This document shows positions 55,763 to 63,905 of a stretch of 64,000 nucleotides of DNA, piece by piece. The notes below the pieces were generated by a model. That model was not told the DNA's origin. It searched no databases and saw nothing but the letters and a program-made list of their open reading frames with translations. The position numbers and the translations under genes were made by a program. The stretch is from Pannonibacter phragmitetus DSM 14782 (GTDB lineage Bacteria; Pseudomonadota; Alphaproteobacteria; Rhizobiales; Stappiaceae). Location of the stretch: assembly GCF_000382365.1 (NCBI RefSeq), contig NZ_KB908226.1:1-64000 (forward strand), given 5' to 3'. Within the stretch, counting starts at the first letter, position 1, and each line of letters opens with the position of its first letter.

Positions 55763-56848
55763 TCACTTCAGCTGATCGGCGGTGTAGTAGCCGGAGCCCA
55801 CGAGGATCTCTTCATAGTTGGTCGCATCGACCGACACCGGCTCGAGCAGGTAGGACGGCACCACCTTGACGCCATTGTCATAGGTCGTGGTGTCGTTGAT
55901 TTCCGGCTCCTTGCCGCCCAGCAGGGCTTCGGCCATGCCGACGGTGACGCGGGCCAGCTCACGGGTGTCCTTGAACACCGTCGAGTACTGCTCACCGGCG
56001 ATCATCGACTTGACGGACGGCACTTCGGCGTCCTGACCGGTGACGACCGGCATCTTCATGTCGCCGGAGCCGTAGCCCACGCCCTTGAGCGAGGACAGGA
56101 TGCCGATGGACAGGCCGTCATAGGGCGACAGCACGCCGTTGACCTGCTTGCCGCCGTAGTTGGCCGAGAGCAGGTTGTCCATGCGGGCCTGAGCCACAGC
56201 ACCATCCCAGCGCAGGGTGCCGACAACATCCATGCCCATCTGGCCGGACGGAACGGCAACTTCGCCGGAATCGATCAGCGGCTGCAGGACGGACATGGCA
56301 CCGTTGTAGAAGAAATAGGCGTTGTTATCGTCGGGCGAACCACCGAACAGCTCCACGTTCCACGGCTTTGCATCCGGGAAGCGCTCCTTCAGGCCCTTCA
56401 CCAGGCTTTCGGCCTGCTGCACACCAACCTTGAAGTTGTCAAAGGTGGCGTAATAGTCGACGTTGCCGCTGTCACGGATCAGGCGGTCATAGGCGATCAC
56501 CTTGATGCCGGCTGCATTGGCGTTTTCCAGCGCATTCGACAGGGTGGTGCCGTCGATGGCAGCAATCACGAGCACATTCACACCCTTGGTGATCATGTTC
56601 TCGATCTGCGCCAGCTGGTTCGGGATATCATCCTCGGCATACTGAAGATCGGTGCGGAAACCGGCCTTCTGGAACTGCTCGACCATCGAGTTGCCGTCGG
56701 AAATCCAGCGGGCGGACGACTTGGTCGGCATGGAAATACCAATCGACCCCTTGTCCTGTGCAAAGACGCTGGACGTCATCAAGGCAGGAGCAGCCAGCAG
56801 GGTGCCAGCAAGGGTCAGCGCCATGAAGGCGCGTTTCGTCAGTTTCAT
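55763..56848 (-). CDS. chvE: Sugar-binding protein ChvE
   Basis: A 361-residue periplasmic binding protein close to Agrobacterium ChvE, which binds galactose, arabinose, glucose and sugar acids, feeds the Ggu transporter and in Agrobacterium also signals to the VirA kinase. The signal peptide runs to about residue 31 ([20 protein letters not shown]). The mature start [52 protein letters not shown] and AVLSPYDG-type segments are all present. The start at 56848 has GAGGAA upstream. No vir genes are in the window, so a signalling role is not shown. Confidence 0.94.
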   Translation of the reverse strand: MKLTKRAFMALTLAGTLLAAPALMTSSVFAQDKGSIGISMPTKSSARWISDGNSMVEQFQKAGFRTDLQYAEDDIPNQLAQIENMITKGVNVLVIAAIDGTTLSNALENANAAGIKVIAYDRLIRDSGNVDYYATFDNFKVGVQQAESLVKGLKERFPDAKPWNVELFGGSPDDNNAYFFYNGAMSVLQPLIDSGEVAVPSGQMGMDVVGTLRWDGAVAQARMDNLLSANYGGKQVNGVLSPYDGLSIGILSSLKGVGYGSGDMKMPVVTGQDAEVPSVKSMIAGEQYSTVFKDTRELARVTVGMAEALLGGKEPEINDTTTYDNGVKVVPSYLLEPVSVDATNYEEILVGSGYYTADQLK

Positions 56849-56974
56849 CTCTTTTTCCTCCCCCGCCCTAAGCGCATAGGGCGTCAAATGGTCCTTGGCT
56901 CCACCGCTTCTCCCGGTCCGGAGTCCATTCACCGTGGGAAGGCTTGCACCGGCCAAACATAACTGTCAAATTCG

Positions 56975-57004
56975 ATTATATCCATCAAACATAGCAAATC
57001 AGAT
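56975..57004 (-). promoter_or_regulatory. Promoter region of chvE, divergent from the LysR gene
   Basis: A perfect -10, TATAAT, lies on the minus strand at 56975-56980 without a recognisable -35, as expected for a LysR-activated promoter. It implies a 5' leader of about 120 nt on chvE. The AT-rich stretch around it (56955-57004) is the likely binding region of the divergent regulator; no single LysR box could be fixed. Confidence 0.5.
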
Positions 57005-57955
57005 ATGAATGATCCATACCATACCAGCAGCCTGCACAAGCGCGGCCTGAAACTCTCGCATCTGCGGCTCATGGCGGCCCTCGGCGAGCGTCCGCAGATC
57101 GGCCTGGCCGCAACACTTCTGGGGATGACCCAGCCTGCGGCCTCGCGTTTGCTGGCCGAAGTCGAGCGTATCATCGGCCAGCCGGTGCATCAGCGCGAAG
57201 GGCGCGGCCTCTCGCTGACCGGCAGCGGCCAGGCGCTTGCCCGCCGCGCCGCCCGCATCCTGCAGGAACTGGATGACGCAGGCCGGGAGATCGAGGAACT
57301 GGCGGAAGGCAGCAAGGGCGAGGTCCGCATCGGATCGGTGACGGCTCCGTCCATCGAGCACGTGCTGCCGGCCGTCCAGAGAGCGCGGGAGCTCAATCCC
57401 GGCCTGCTGATCGAGGTCATCGTCGATACGTCCGACAATCTGTGCAAGGCGCTGCTGGCCGGGCGGATCGACTTTGCTGTCGGCCGCCTCGTCGGCATCA
57501 GCGATCCGTCGCTGGTGGAGATGGAGGTGATGGAGCCAGAGCCTGTCAGCCTGATGGTCCGGCATGACCATCCGCTTCTGCAGCCAGGCAATGCGGCCCT
57601 AGAAGACATCATCCGGCACGACTGGGTGATGCCGAGCCCCGACAGCGTGCTGGGCCGCGCCGTCATCCGCCGCTTGAGCAGCCTTGGGCTTCCCCCGCCG
57701 CGCCAGCAGCTCTCCACCGCCTCCTTCCTGCTGACGCTCGCCATCATCCGGGAGAGTGACTCCATCGCGCCCGTCGCCAAGGCCGTCGCCGACGCCTTTG
57801 CCCAGGACGAGGGCACCGTCTACGGCGTGCTGCCTGTGGAACTGGGCATAGAGGTGGAACCCTATGGCCTCATCCGCCGCAGCGGCAGCGAACTGACGCC
57901 AGCCGCCAGCAAGATCGCCGGTCTCATCCTCGAAGGCAGCCGGGCGAAGAGCTAG
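57005..57955 (+). CDS. gbpR: LysR-family regulator GbpR
   Basis: A 316-residue LysR-type regulator. The helix-turn-helix is at about 25-60 (LRLMAALGERPQIGLAATLL, MTQPAASRLLAEVERI). The effector domain has GEVRIGSVTAPSIEHVLP. In Agrobacterium gbpR is the neighbour of chvE and controls it in response to sugars; the divergent arrangement here is the same. The ribosome site is weak. Confidence 0.88.
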   Translation: MNDPYHTSSLHKRGLKLSHLRLMAALGERPQIGLAATLLGMTQPAASRLLAEVERIIGQPVHQREGRGLSLTGSGQALARRAARILQELDDAGREIEELAEGSKGEVRIGSVTAPSIEHVLPAVQRARELNPGLLIEVIVDTSDNLCKALLAGRIDFAVGRLVGISDPSLVEMEVMEPEPVSLMVRHDHPLLQPGNAALEDIIRHDWVMPSPDSVLGRAVIRRLSSLGLPPPRQQLSTASFLLTLAIIRESDSIAPVAKAVADAFAQDEGTVYGVLPVELGIEVEPYGLIRRSGSELTPAASKIAGLILEGSRAKS

Positions 57956-57985
57956 CCGCAGGATCTTGGGCACAGAGTGGGTAAT

Positions 57986-58005
57986 ACGGCAGAATTTCCT
58001 GCCGT
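57986..58005 (+). terminator. Hairpin after gbpR
   Basis: ACGGCAG, a 6 nt loop (AATTTC) and CTGCCGT form a perfect 7 bp stem 31 bp past the gbpR stop. No T run follows, so termination is only probable. Confidence 0.4.
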
Positions 58006-58084
58006 GCGGCAGCGGACGGCAGCACCCGCGTGCGGCGGACGGGTCTAATGGCAGTGATCATCCCCCTAAGCTCAGGAGCCTGTC

Positions 58085-58438
58085 ATGAGCCTCATCAAGA
58101 CCATCGACCACAACCCCACCTTCGAGCCCACCCACGCCCTGCCCGCTCCCGAACGGCTGATTTCCGGCAATCCGGAATTCTCCACCTGGGCCATGGACGA
58201 ATCGCGCGACGGCAAGATCAAGTCCGGCATCTGGCAGGCCACTCCCGGCCTCACCCATTCGATCAAGGGCGAAACCTTCGAATTCTGCCACATCCTTGAA
58301 GGCGTCGTCGAAATCACCGAAAACGGCAAGGAGCCCATCACCTACCGCGCCGGTGACAGCTTCGTCATGAAGCCCGGCTTCGTCGGCACCTGGCGCACCA
58401 TCGAAACCGTCCGCAAGATCTACGTGGTTTGTTACTGA
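58085..58438 (+). CDS. Cupin-domain protein
   Basis: A 117-residue single-domain cupin of the DUF861 type. Cupin motif 1 is around PGLTHSIKGETFEFCHILEG and motif 2 around GDSFVMKPGFVGTW. The first motif lacks the usual paired metal histidines, having one His (H58) plus Glu residues. CAGGAG precedes the ATG. These small proteins often bind sugar acids or ureido compounds, but the function here is unknown. It is transcribed alone, ahead of an inverted repeat. Confidence 0.85.
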   Translation: MSLIKTIDHNPTFEPTHALPAPERLISGNPEFSTWAMDESRDGKIKSGIWQATPGLTHSIKGETFEFCHILEGVVEITENGKEPITYRAGDSFVMKPGFVGTWRTIETVRKIYVVCY

Positions 58439-58473
58439 GCCGTTCTATACACGCAAACACCAGCCACCACGCA

Positions 58474-58606
58474 GTCCCGGCCTTGTGCCGGGACCTGTCA
58501 GGCGAGCAACGCTTCTCTACACTCTTTCTTTTGAAATCAACGTCTTAACCAACCCAGCACAAAAGCCGCCGTGCCCATATCACAGGTCCCGGCACAAGGC
58601 CGGGAC
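58474..58606. repeat. Perfect 25 bp inverted repeat pair
   Basis: GTCCCGGCCTTGTGCCGGGA (continuing CCTGT, 58474-58498) and its exact complement (58582-58606) lie 83 bp apart. Each arm is itself a hairpin (GTCCCGG/CCGGGAC). It occupies the gap between the convergent cupin and argE genes and may end both transcripts. No coding signal is seen between 58439 and 58667. Confidence 0.85.
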
Positions 58607-58667
58607 GGCGCGAGTGGGGGTGCTGCGCCTTCAAATTTGCGTCCAGACGGTGAGCTTCCAATGCCCC

Positions 58668-59819
58668 CTACCCCGCCAGTTCCCCCGCTAGCCGTTCCAG
58701 CATGGCCATGCAGGCGGCGAGTTCCTCGCGCAGGATAAATTCATCGGGCCGGTGGGCGCGGGTGATGGAACCGGGGCCGCAGATGATCGAGGGCACGCCT
58801 GCGGCCTGAAACAGCCCCGCCTCCGTGCCATAGCTGACCGACTGGATCGCTGCGCCGCCCGACAGCCGCTCCATCAGCGTGATGAAGCCTGCATCCGGCG
58901 TGGGGGCCAGCGCGGGATAGCTCGCCAGTTCCTGCCAGCTTGCCGACAGCGCCCGCCCTTCCGCCTGTGCCTGCGCCAGCAGCGCATCGAGCTTTGCCAG
59001 CACCTTTGCACTCACATCCTGCGGCGCGGCACCGGGCACGGAACGCACCTCGAAAGCCAAACGGCAGAGATCGGGAATGATGTTGACGGCGCTGCCGCCG
59101 GACACAATCCCCGCCACTACCGTTGAGGAGGGCGGCGAGAAACGCGCATCAAACGGGCCTTCCACTTCCATCTTCGCCGAGAGATCGCGGATGAACAGCA
59201 GCAGTTCCGCCGCCGGATAAAGCGCATTCTCCCCCAGCGCCGGCTGGGAACTATGCGCCGCCTTGCCGGTGAAGGTAATTTCCACCGCCTGCTTGCCCTT
59301 GTGGGAGAGGACGGGCCGCATGTCCGAGGGCTCGCCGACGATGCACCCCACTGGCAGGGCGCACAGCTCCGGCAGCCTCGCAATCATGTGCGGCACGCCC
59401 CGGCAGCCGATTTCCTCATCATAGGAAAAGGCGATATGCACCGGCCGCTTCAGGTTTGCGGCCTTGAACAGAGGCACCGCCGCCAGCACGCAGGCGAGAA
59501 AGCCTTTCATGTCCGTGGAGCCGCGCCCCGTCAGGCGCCCGCCAAGGTCCGTCAGGCGGAAGGGATCAGCCGTCCACACCTGCCCCTCCACCGGCACCAC
59601 ATCCATATGGCCGGACAGTACATAGCCCGGCACGTCCTTCGGCCCGATGGTGGCAAAGAGGTTCACCCGGTCGCCTTCCGGCCCCGGCAGCACGGCACAG
59701 TCCAGGCCATGGCCCGCCAGATAGTTGCGCACATAATCCGCAATCGTGCCATTGGCCGCCCCGGGCAGCACGTTGAAGCCAACCAGATCCGCCAGCAGTG
59801 CCTCAGCCGAATGCGCCAT
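58668..59819 (-). CDS. argE: Acetylornithine deacetylase (ArgE, M20 family)
   Basis: A 383-residue M20 metallopeptidase. Metal and catalytic motifs are SGHMDVVP (H, D), GRGSTDMKGF (D), the Glu pair in FSYDEEIGC, GEPSDM and the final His in RAHRPDEF. The start at 59819 (MAHSAEALLADL) was chosen because GGAG lies 8 nt upstream; the frame stays open 69 codons further but without homology. The expected reaction is N-acetylornithine to ornithine plus acetate; other N-acyl amino acids remain possible. Confidence 0.87.
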   Translation of the reverse strand: MAHSAEALLADLVGFNVLPGAANGTIADYVRNYLAGHGLDCAVLPGPEGDRVNLFATIGPKDVPGYVLSGHMDVVPVEGQVWTADPFRLTDLGGRLTGRGSTDMKGFLACVLAAVPLFKAANLKRPVHIAFSYDEEIGCRGVPHMIARLPELCALPVGCIVGEPSDMRPVLSHKGKQAVEITFTGKAAHSSQPALGENALYPAAELLLFIRDLSAKMEVEGPFDARFSPPSSTVVAGIVSGGSAVNIIPDLCRLAFEVRSVPGAAPQDVSAKVLAKLDALLAQAQAEGRALSASWQELASYPALAPTPDAGFITLMERLSGGAAIQSVSYGTEAGLFQAAGVPSIICGPGSITRAHRPDEFILREELAACMAMLERLAGELAG

Positions 59820-60090
59820 TCCCATTTCTCCAGTCAGTCCACAAAGTCTCTGCCTGCCATCATCCGCGCTTTGCCGCGCAGTTCCTGCCGAAGACACGCC
59901 GCCCCGCAGGATATCCTGCGGCAGGCTGGCCTCCTGCTTGCGGATGGACTTTACCAGCCCCTCGGCCCCGCCGCACAGAATTGCGCCGAAGGGCTCCCGA
60001 ACAGCGCAATCCGCCGCGCGCTGCAAACATATGGCGCATGGTTGTGCCGCCTGAAGCCTAGGATCGCTCCAGATTTACCGGAGCCTTGCA
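59820..60090. other. Intergenic region without recognised genes
   Basis: 271 bp of GC-rich sequence between argE and the divergent small frame at 60091. Several frames stay open across it on both strands, but none matches a family I recognise. It contains a short palindrome, GCCGCAGGATATCCTGCGGC-like, around 59912-59932, and must hold promoters for the divergent units. No clear -10/-35 pair was found. Confidence 0.4.
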
Positions 60091-60333
60091 GTGTCCCTGT
60101 CCTTTCACCCCACCTATGGCCTTGCAGCCGGGGTCGATACCCGCGATGTTTCGCGGGCGCTGAAAAGCCTCAAGCTTATTGAGGCAGGCACCACCCGTAT
60201 CAACCGCAACGGCCGGTCGCGCGTTTCCATCCTGCCGGCGGGAGGCTCCAAGTCCTCCGGCACCCGCAAGGATCCGGGCCGCGACGCCTGCAACGCCAAC
60301 CGCCGCTCCAAGAGCGTGCTCATCGACCTGTGA
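60091..60333 (+). CDS. Small basic hypothetical protein
   Basis: An 80-residue frame with a GTG start that ends 6 bp before the next gene, a spacing that suggests co-expression. The middle part (RDVSRALKSLKLIEAG followed by RINRNGRSRVSILP) reads like a helix plus wing of a winged-helix DNA-binding fold. The C-terminal 30 residues are Lys/Arg/Ser-rich. I do not recognise a family, and no good ribosome site precedes the GTG. It could also be a chance frame in GC-rich DNA. Confidence 0.35.
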   Translation: MSLSFHPTYGLAAGVDTRDVSRALKSLKLIEAGTTRINRNGRSRVSILPAGGSKSSGTRKDPGRDACNANRRSKSVLIDL

Positions 60334-60339
60334 GAGAAC

Positions 60340-61374
60340 ATGGCACCCTATCGTATTGCAGTCATCCCCGGCGACGGCATCGGCATTCCGGTCACGGAAG
60401 CCGCACTCGCCGTTGCGGCCAAGGCCCTGCCCGGCAAGCTGGAAACCGTCACCTTCCCCTGGTCCTGCGACTATTATCTGCAAACGGGCCGGATGATGCC
60501 GGAAGACGGCATCGAGACCCTGCGCGGCTTTGACGCCATCTACCTCGGAGCCGTCGGCTGGCCGCAGAAGGTGCCGGATTCGGTGTCGCTCCACGGCCTG
60601 CTGCTGCCGATCCGCAAGGCCTTCGTGCAATATGCCAACATCCGCCCGCACCGCCTGCTGACAGGCGTCGAAGGCCCGCTGCGCAAGGGCGGGTTCGACA
60701 TCCTGTGCATCCGCGAGAACACCGAGGGCGAATATTCCGGCGCCGGCGGGCGCGTGCATCAGGGCACGGCCAATGAAGTGGCCGTTGAAACCGCCGTCTT
60801 CACCCGTGCGGGCGTCGAGCGCATCCTGCGCTTCGGCTTCGAGCAGGCCCGCAAGCGCAGCAAGCGCCTTGCCTCGGTCACCAAGTCCAACGCGCAGAAA
60901 TACTCCATGGTGTTCTGGGATGAAGTGACGAAGGAACTGGCCGCCGAATATCCGGACGTTGCCGTCAGCCACTACCATATCGATGCCATCGCCGCCCGCA
61001 TGGTGATGGCACCGGAAAGCCTCGACGTGGTGGTCGCCTCCAACCTCTTCGGCGACATTCTCACCGATCTGGGCGCAGCCATTCAGGGCGGCCTCGGCTT
61101 TGCCGCTTCGGCCAACATCAACCCGGACCGTTCCGCCCCGTCCATGTTCGAGCCGGTGCATGGCTCTGCGCCCGATATCGCGCATCTGGGCATCGCCAAC
61201 CCGCTGGCCGCCATCTGGTCCGCCGCCATGATGCTGGAGAATCTGGGCGAGGCAGAAGCCGCCAGCCGCATCATGACCGCCATGGAACAAGCCACCGCGC
61301 AAGGCATCGGCACAGTGCCGGGGCAGAACAAGACGGATGAAATCACCCAGGCCGTCATTGCGGCGCTGGATTGA
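60340..61374 (+). CDS. Tartrate/D-malate-type decarboxylating dehydrogenase
   Basis: A 344-residue member of the isocitrate/isopropylmalate dehydrogenase family. The N-terminus is IAVIPGDGIGIPVTEAAL, with substrate-binding arginines in RPHRLL and CIRENTEGEYSG. The Lys and Asp of the active site lie in SVTKSNAQKYS and SNLFGDILTDLGAA, and HGSAPDIAH follows. The W and Y in VGWPQKVPDSVSL suit the tartrate/D-malate branch, which uses NAD and Mn. It is followed after 10 bp by an aldehyde dehydrogenase gene. Confidence 0.88.
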   Translation: MAPYRIAVIPGDGIGIPVTEAALAVAAKALPGKLETVTFPWSCDYYLQTGRMMPEDGIETLRGFDAIYLGAVGWPQKVPDSVSLHGLLLPIRKAFVQYANIRPHRLLTGVEGPLRKGGFDILCIRENTEGEYSGAGGRVHQGTANEVAVETAVFTRAGVERILRFGFEQARKRSKRLASVTKSNAQKYSMVFWDEVTKELAAEYPDVAVSHYHIDAIAARMVMAPESLDVVVASNLFGDILTDLGAAIQGGLGFAASANINPDRSAPSMFEPVHGSAPDIAHLGIANPLAAIWSAAMMLENLGEAEAASRIMTAMEQATAQGIGTVPGQNKTDEITQAVIAALD

Positions 61375-61384
61375 GGATAAAGCT

Positions 61385-62860
61385 ATGACGATTGCAATTT
61401 CTGACCTTCTGCCCGGCCTCAAGGATGCAGACCTGTTCCGCCAGCAGAGCGTGATCGGCGGCGTCTGGTGTGACGCCTCGACGGGCAAGACCATTGAGGT
61501 CACCAACCCGGCCACCGGCAAGGCCATTGGCACCGTGCCGGACATGTCCGCCGAAGACACCCGCCGCGCCATCGAGGCCGCAGACTCCGCCTTCCGCGCC
61601 TGGCGCAAGGTTCCCAATGGCGAGCGCGCCGCCAAGCTGGAGCGCTGGTTCACCCTGATGGAAGAGCATGCGGATGACCTCGCGCTCATCCTGACACTGG
61701 AACAGGGCAAGCCGCTCAGCGAGGCCAGGGGCGAAATCACCTATGGCGCCTCCTTCGTGAAGTGGTTTGCCGAGGAAGCCCGGCGCATCGAGGGCGGCAT
61801 CATCCCCGCCCCCACGAATGACCGGAAGATCCTGGCGCTGAAGGAGCCGGTGGGCGTTTCGGCCATCATCACGCCGTGGAACTTCCCCAACGCCATGATC
61901 ACCCGCAAGGTCGGCCCGGCGCTCGCCGCCGGCTGCACCGTGGTGATCAAGCCCTCCGACTTCACCCCCTATTCCGCGCTGGCGCTGGCCGTTCTGGCCG
62001 AGAGGGCCGGCATTCCGGCGGGTGTCATCAACATCATCACCGGCCTGCCAACAGAAATCGGCGCGGAACTGACCTCGAACCCGGTGGTGCGCAAGCTCTC
62101 CTTCACCGGCTCCACCCGCGTCGGCTCCCTGCTGATGGCACAGTGCGCCCCGACGGTGAAGCGGCTCAGCCTCGAGCTGGGCGGCAATGCACCCTTCCTC
62201 GTCTTTGACGACGCAGATCTCGATGCAGCCGTGGAAGGCGCCATCGCCTCCAAGTTCCGCAACGGCGGCCAGACCTGCGTCTGCTCCAACCGCATCCTCG
62301 TCCAGTCCGGCATCTACGATGCCTTTGCATCAAAGCTCGCCGAGAGGGTGGCTGCGATGAAGGTGGGTGCAGGCCTTGAGGCGGGCGTCGCCATCGGCCC
62401 GATGATCAACCGCGCTGCAGTGGAGAAGATCGATCGGCACGTGGCCGACGCTGTCGCCAAGGGTGCAAACATCGCCGCGAAGGCCGCAACGCCGGAAGGC
62501 AGCCAGTTCGCCGCCCCGGTGGTGCTGACTGGCTGCACCACGGACATGCAGCTGGCGAGCGAGGAAACCTTCGGCCCCGTCGCCCCGCTCTTCCGCTTCG
62601 AGACGGAAGAAGAGGCGGTGCGGATCGCCAACGACACGCCCTTCGGCCTTGCTGCCTATTTCTACACCCGCGACATGGCCCGCGCCTGGCGGGTAGGCGA
62701 AGCACTGGAATCGGGCATGGTCGGTCTCAACACCGGCGCCATTTCCATGGCCGTCTCGCCCTTCGGCGGCGTCAAGCAATCCGGCCTCGGCCGCGAAGGC
62801 GCCCGCGCCGGCATTGAGGAATACCTCGAAACCAAATCCTTCCACATGTGCGGGCTTTGA
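61385..62860 (+). CDS. Succinate-semialdehyde-type dehydrogenase (GabD-like)
   Basis: A 491-residue aldehyde dehydrogenase. The start at 61385 (MTIAISDLLPGLKDADLF) has GAGGATAA upstream. Landmarks are ITPWNFPNAMITRKVGPALA, KLSFTGSTRVGSLLM, the catalytic Glu in LELGGNAPFLVF near 263 and the catalytic Cys in NGGQTCVCSNRI near 297. FGPVAPLFRF and the C-terminal GLGREGARAGIEEYLETK agree with GabD. With the preceding dehydrogenase it could oxidise a semialdehyde arising from dicarboxylate or amino-acid breakdown; substrate is not proven. Confidence 0.9.
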   Translation: MTIAISDLLPGLKDADLFRQQSVIGGVWCDASTGKTIEVTNPATGKAIGTVPDMSAEDTRRAIEAADSAFRAWRKVPNGERAAKLERWFTLMEEHADDLALILTLEQGKPLSEARGEITYGASFVKWFAEEARRIEGGIIPAPTNDRKILALKEPVGVSAIITPWNFPNAMITRKVGPALAAGCTVVIKPSDFTPYSALALAVLAERAGIPAGVINIITGLPTEIGAELTSNPVVRKLSFTGSTRVGSLLMAQCAPTVKRLSLELGGNAPFLVFDDADLDAAVEGAIASKFRNGGQTCVCSNRILVQSGIYDAFASKLAERVAAMKVGAGLEAGVAIGPMINRAAVEKIDRHVADAVAKGANIAAKAATPEGSQFAAPVVLTGCTTDMQLASEETFGPVAPLFRFETEEEAVRIANDTPFGLAAYFYTRDMARAWRVGEALESGMVGLNTGAISMAVSPFGGVKQSGLGREGARAGIEEYLETKSFHMCGL

Positions 62861-62867
62861 CGAGACC

Positions 62868-62891
62868 GGAGCGGGCCAAACGGCCCGCTCC
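62868..62891 (+). terminator. Terminator after the gabD-like gene
   Basis: GGAGCGGGCC, loop AAAC and GGCCCGCTCC form a perfect 10 bp stem 8 bp past the stop, followed by TTGGGTTT. Confidence 0.8.
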
Positions 62892-62957
62892 TTGGGTTTC
62901 AGGGGTGGAAAGCAGCCCCCCTCTCCTCGTTCAGCATCCCCAAGATCCCCCTCCTCC

Positions 62958-63103
62958 TTCGTCATGCCATGACTTGATCATGGCATCCATTCCCTGACCT
63001 CTCAGACAGGGACAAACCAAAGAAAATACAGAGGGTTACGGGCCAACCACGCCGTCATGAAAGGCAACGGCGTGGATGCCATGGTCAAGCCATGGCATGA
63101 CGG
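62958..63103 (-). repeat. 146 bp inverted-repeat element, copy 4 (inverted)
   Basis: Same 146 bp length and arms as copies 1-3. Its interior matches the reverse complement of theirs (left flank CATCCATTCCCTGACC corresponds to the right flank of copy 1), so it lies in the opposite orientation. It and the terminator explain the 283 bp gap before the VOC gene. Confidence 0.85.
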
Positions 63104-63143
63104 AGAGGGATGGGAGGGCGCCTGAGCAGCACCGGAGTTGGTA

Positions 63144-63554
63144 TTAGCTGACCGTTCCGCTGCGATCCGGCCTGGCGAATTCGATCAGATCCCACCGGTT
63201 ACCCCAAGGATCGTTCCAGACGGCAACCCTGCCATAGGGTTCATCGCGCGGCCCGGCTTCAAACTGCACCCCTTCGGCCAGCATACGGGTGTAGTCGGCT
63301 TCAAAGTTCTCTGTTTCAAGGAACAGCCACACACGCCCGCCCCCTTGTTCTCCTATGGCAGCCGACTGCCTGTCACCCACGGCGCGGGCGAGCAGGATTT
63401 CCGTCTCGCCGCCGGAAGGAGCAATCCGGACCCAGCGTTTTCCATTACCCAGATCGGTATCTTCGCGGCATTCGAAGCCTATCCGGAGAAAGAAATTCAG
63501 GGCTTCGTCATAATCTGGAACGAGCAGGGAGAAGAGCGCAATACGTCTTGGCAT
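63144..63554 (-). CDS. VOC-superfamily (glyoxalase/bleomycin-resistance fold) protein
   Basis: A 136-residue single VOC protein. The N-terminal beta-alpha unit is IALFSLLVPDYDEALNFFL, the middle has KRWVRIAPSGGETEILLA and the end has VAVWNDPWGNRWDLIEF, the usual closing strand with a metal-site Glu/Asp. There is no clear His ligand at the first strand. Such proteins act as lyases, dioxygenases or drug-binding proteins, and the actual role cannot be told. It is flanked by copies 4 and 5 of the 146 bp repeat. Confidence 0.88.
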   Translation of the reverse strand: MPRRIALFSLLVPDYDEALNFFLRIGFECREDTDLGNGKRWVRIAPSGGETEILLARAVGDRQSAAIGEQGGGRVWLFLETENFEADYTRMLAEGVQFEAGPRDEPYGRVAVWNDPWGNRWDLIEFARPDRSGTVS

Positions 63555-63668
63555 GAAGACAGCCCGTCATTGAGTGATCAAATCTGCCTGCCGATGATCG
63601 TCTGAGTCGGCGGCTGCCCAAAGACGTTTCTGACGCAGTCAGCACTTCCTCCACCGCCCTCCGCCGCA

Positions 63669-63811
63669 TTCGTCTTGCCATGGCTCGACCATGGCATCCA
63701 TTCCCTGACTTTTCAGTCCGGGGTAAACGGAAGAAATACAGATATTACGGGCCTGTCCGCCGCAATGAAAGGCAACGGCGTGGATGCCATGGTCAAGCCA
63801 TGGCATGACGG
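63669..63811 (-). repeat. 146 bp-type inverted-repeat element, copy 5 (143 bp, inverted)
   Basis: Same orientation and interior type as copy 4 (both contain GAAAGGCAACGGCGTGGATG), 3 bp shorter. One arm has CTTGCCATGG in place of CATGCCATGG. It fills most of the 351 bp between the VOC gene and the gene at the window edge. Confidence 0.85.
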
Positions 63812-63851
63812 AGAGAGATGGAGAGCCGCGAGCGTGAACGCCGCTCACAAC

Positions 63852-63880
63852 AAAAAAGGCAGGCCCATTCCCGCCTTTTT
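63852..63880 (-). terminator. Rho-independent terminator of the edge gene
   Basis: AAAAAGGC and GCCTTTTT pair, extended by GG/CC past one mismatch, with a short loop. The T run on the minus strand and the position 26 bp past the stop codon at 63906 fit a terminator for the gene entering from the right; it can work in both directions. Confidence 0.75.
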
Positions 63881-63905
63881 CACTGCCATGCTACCCGCCT
63901 GCCCC

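Noticed and set aside
60058-61740. A 560-codon minus-strand frame
   Set aside because: It runs antisense to the malate/tartrate dehydrogenase and the start of the gabD-like gene, both of which have clear active-site motifs.
63130-63150. A fifth end of the ~102 bp repeat (GTTGGTATTA) at the VOC stop codon
   Set aside because: Only ten bases match and neither the hairpin nor the GATGCTGACGCATC block is present.
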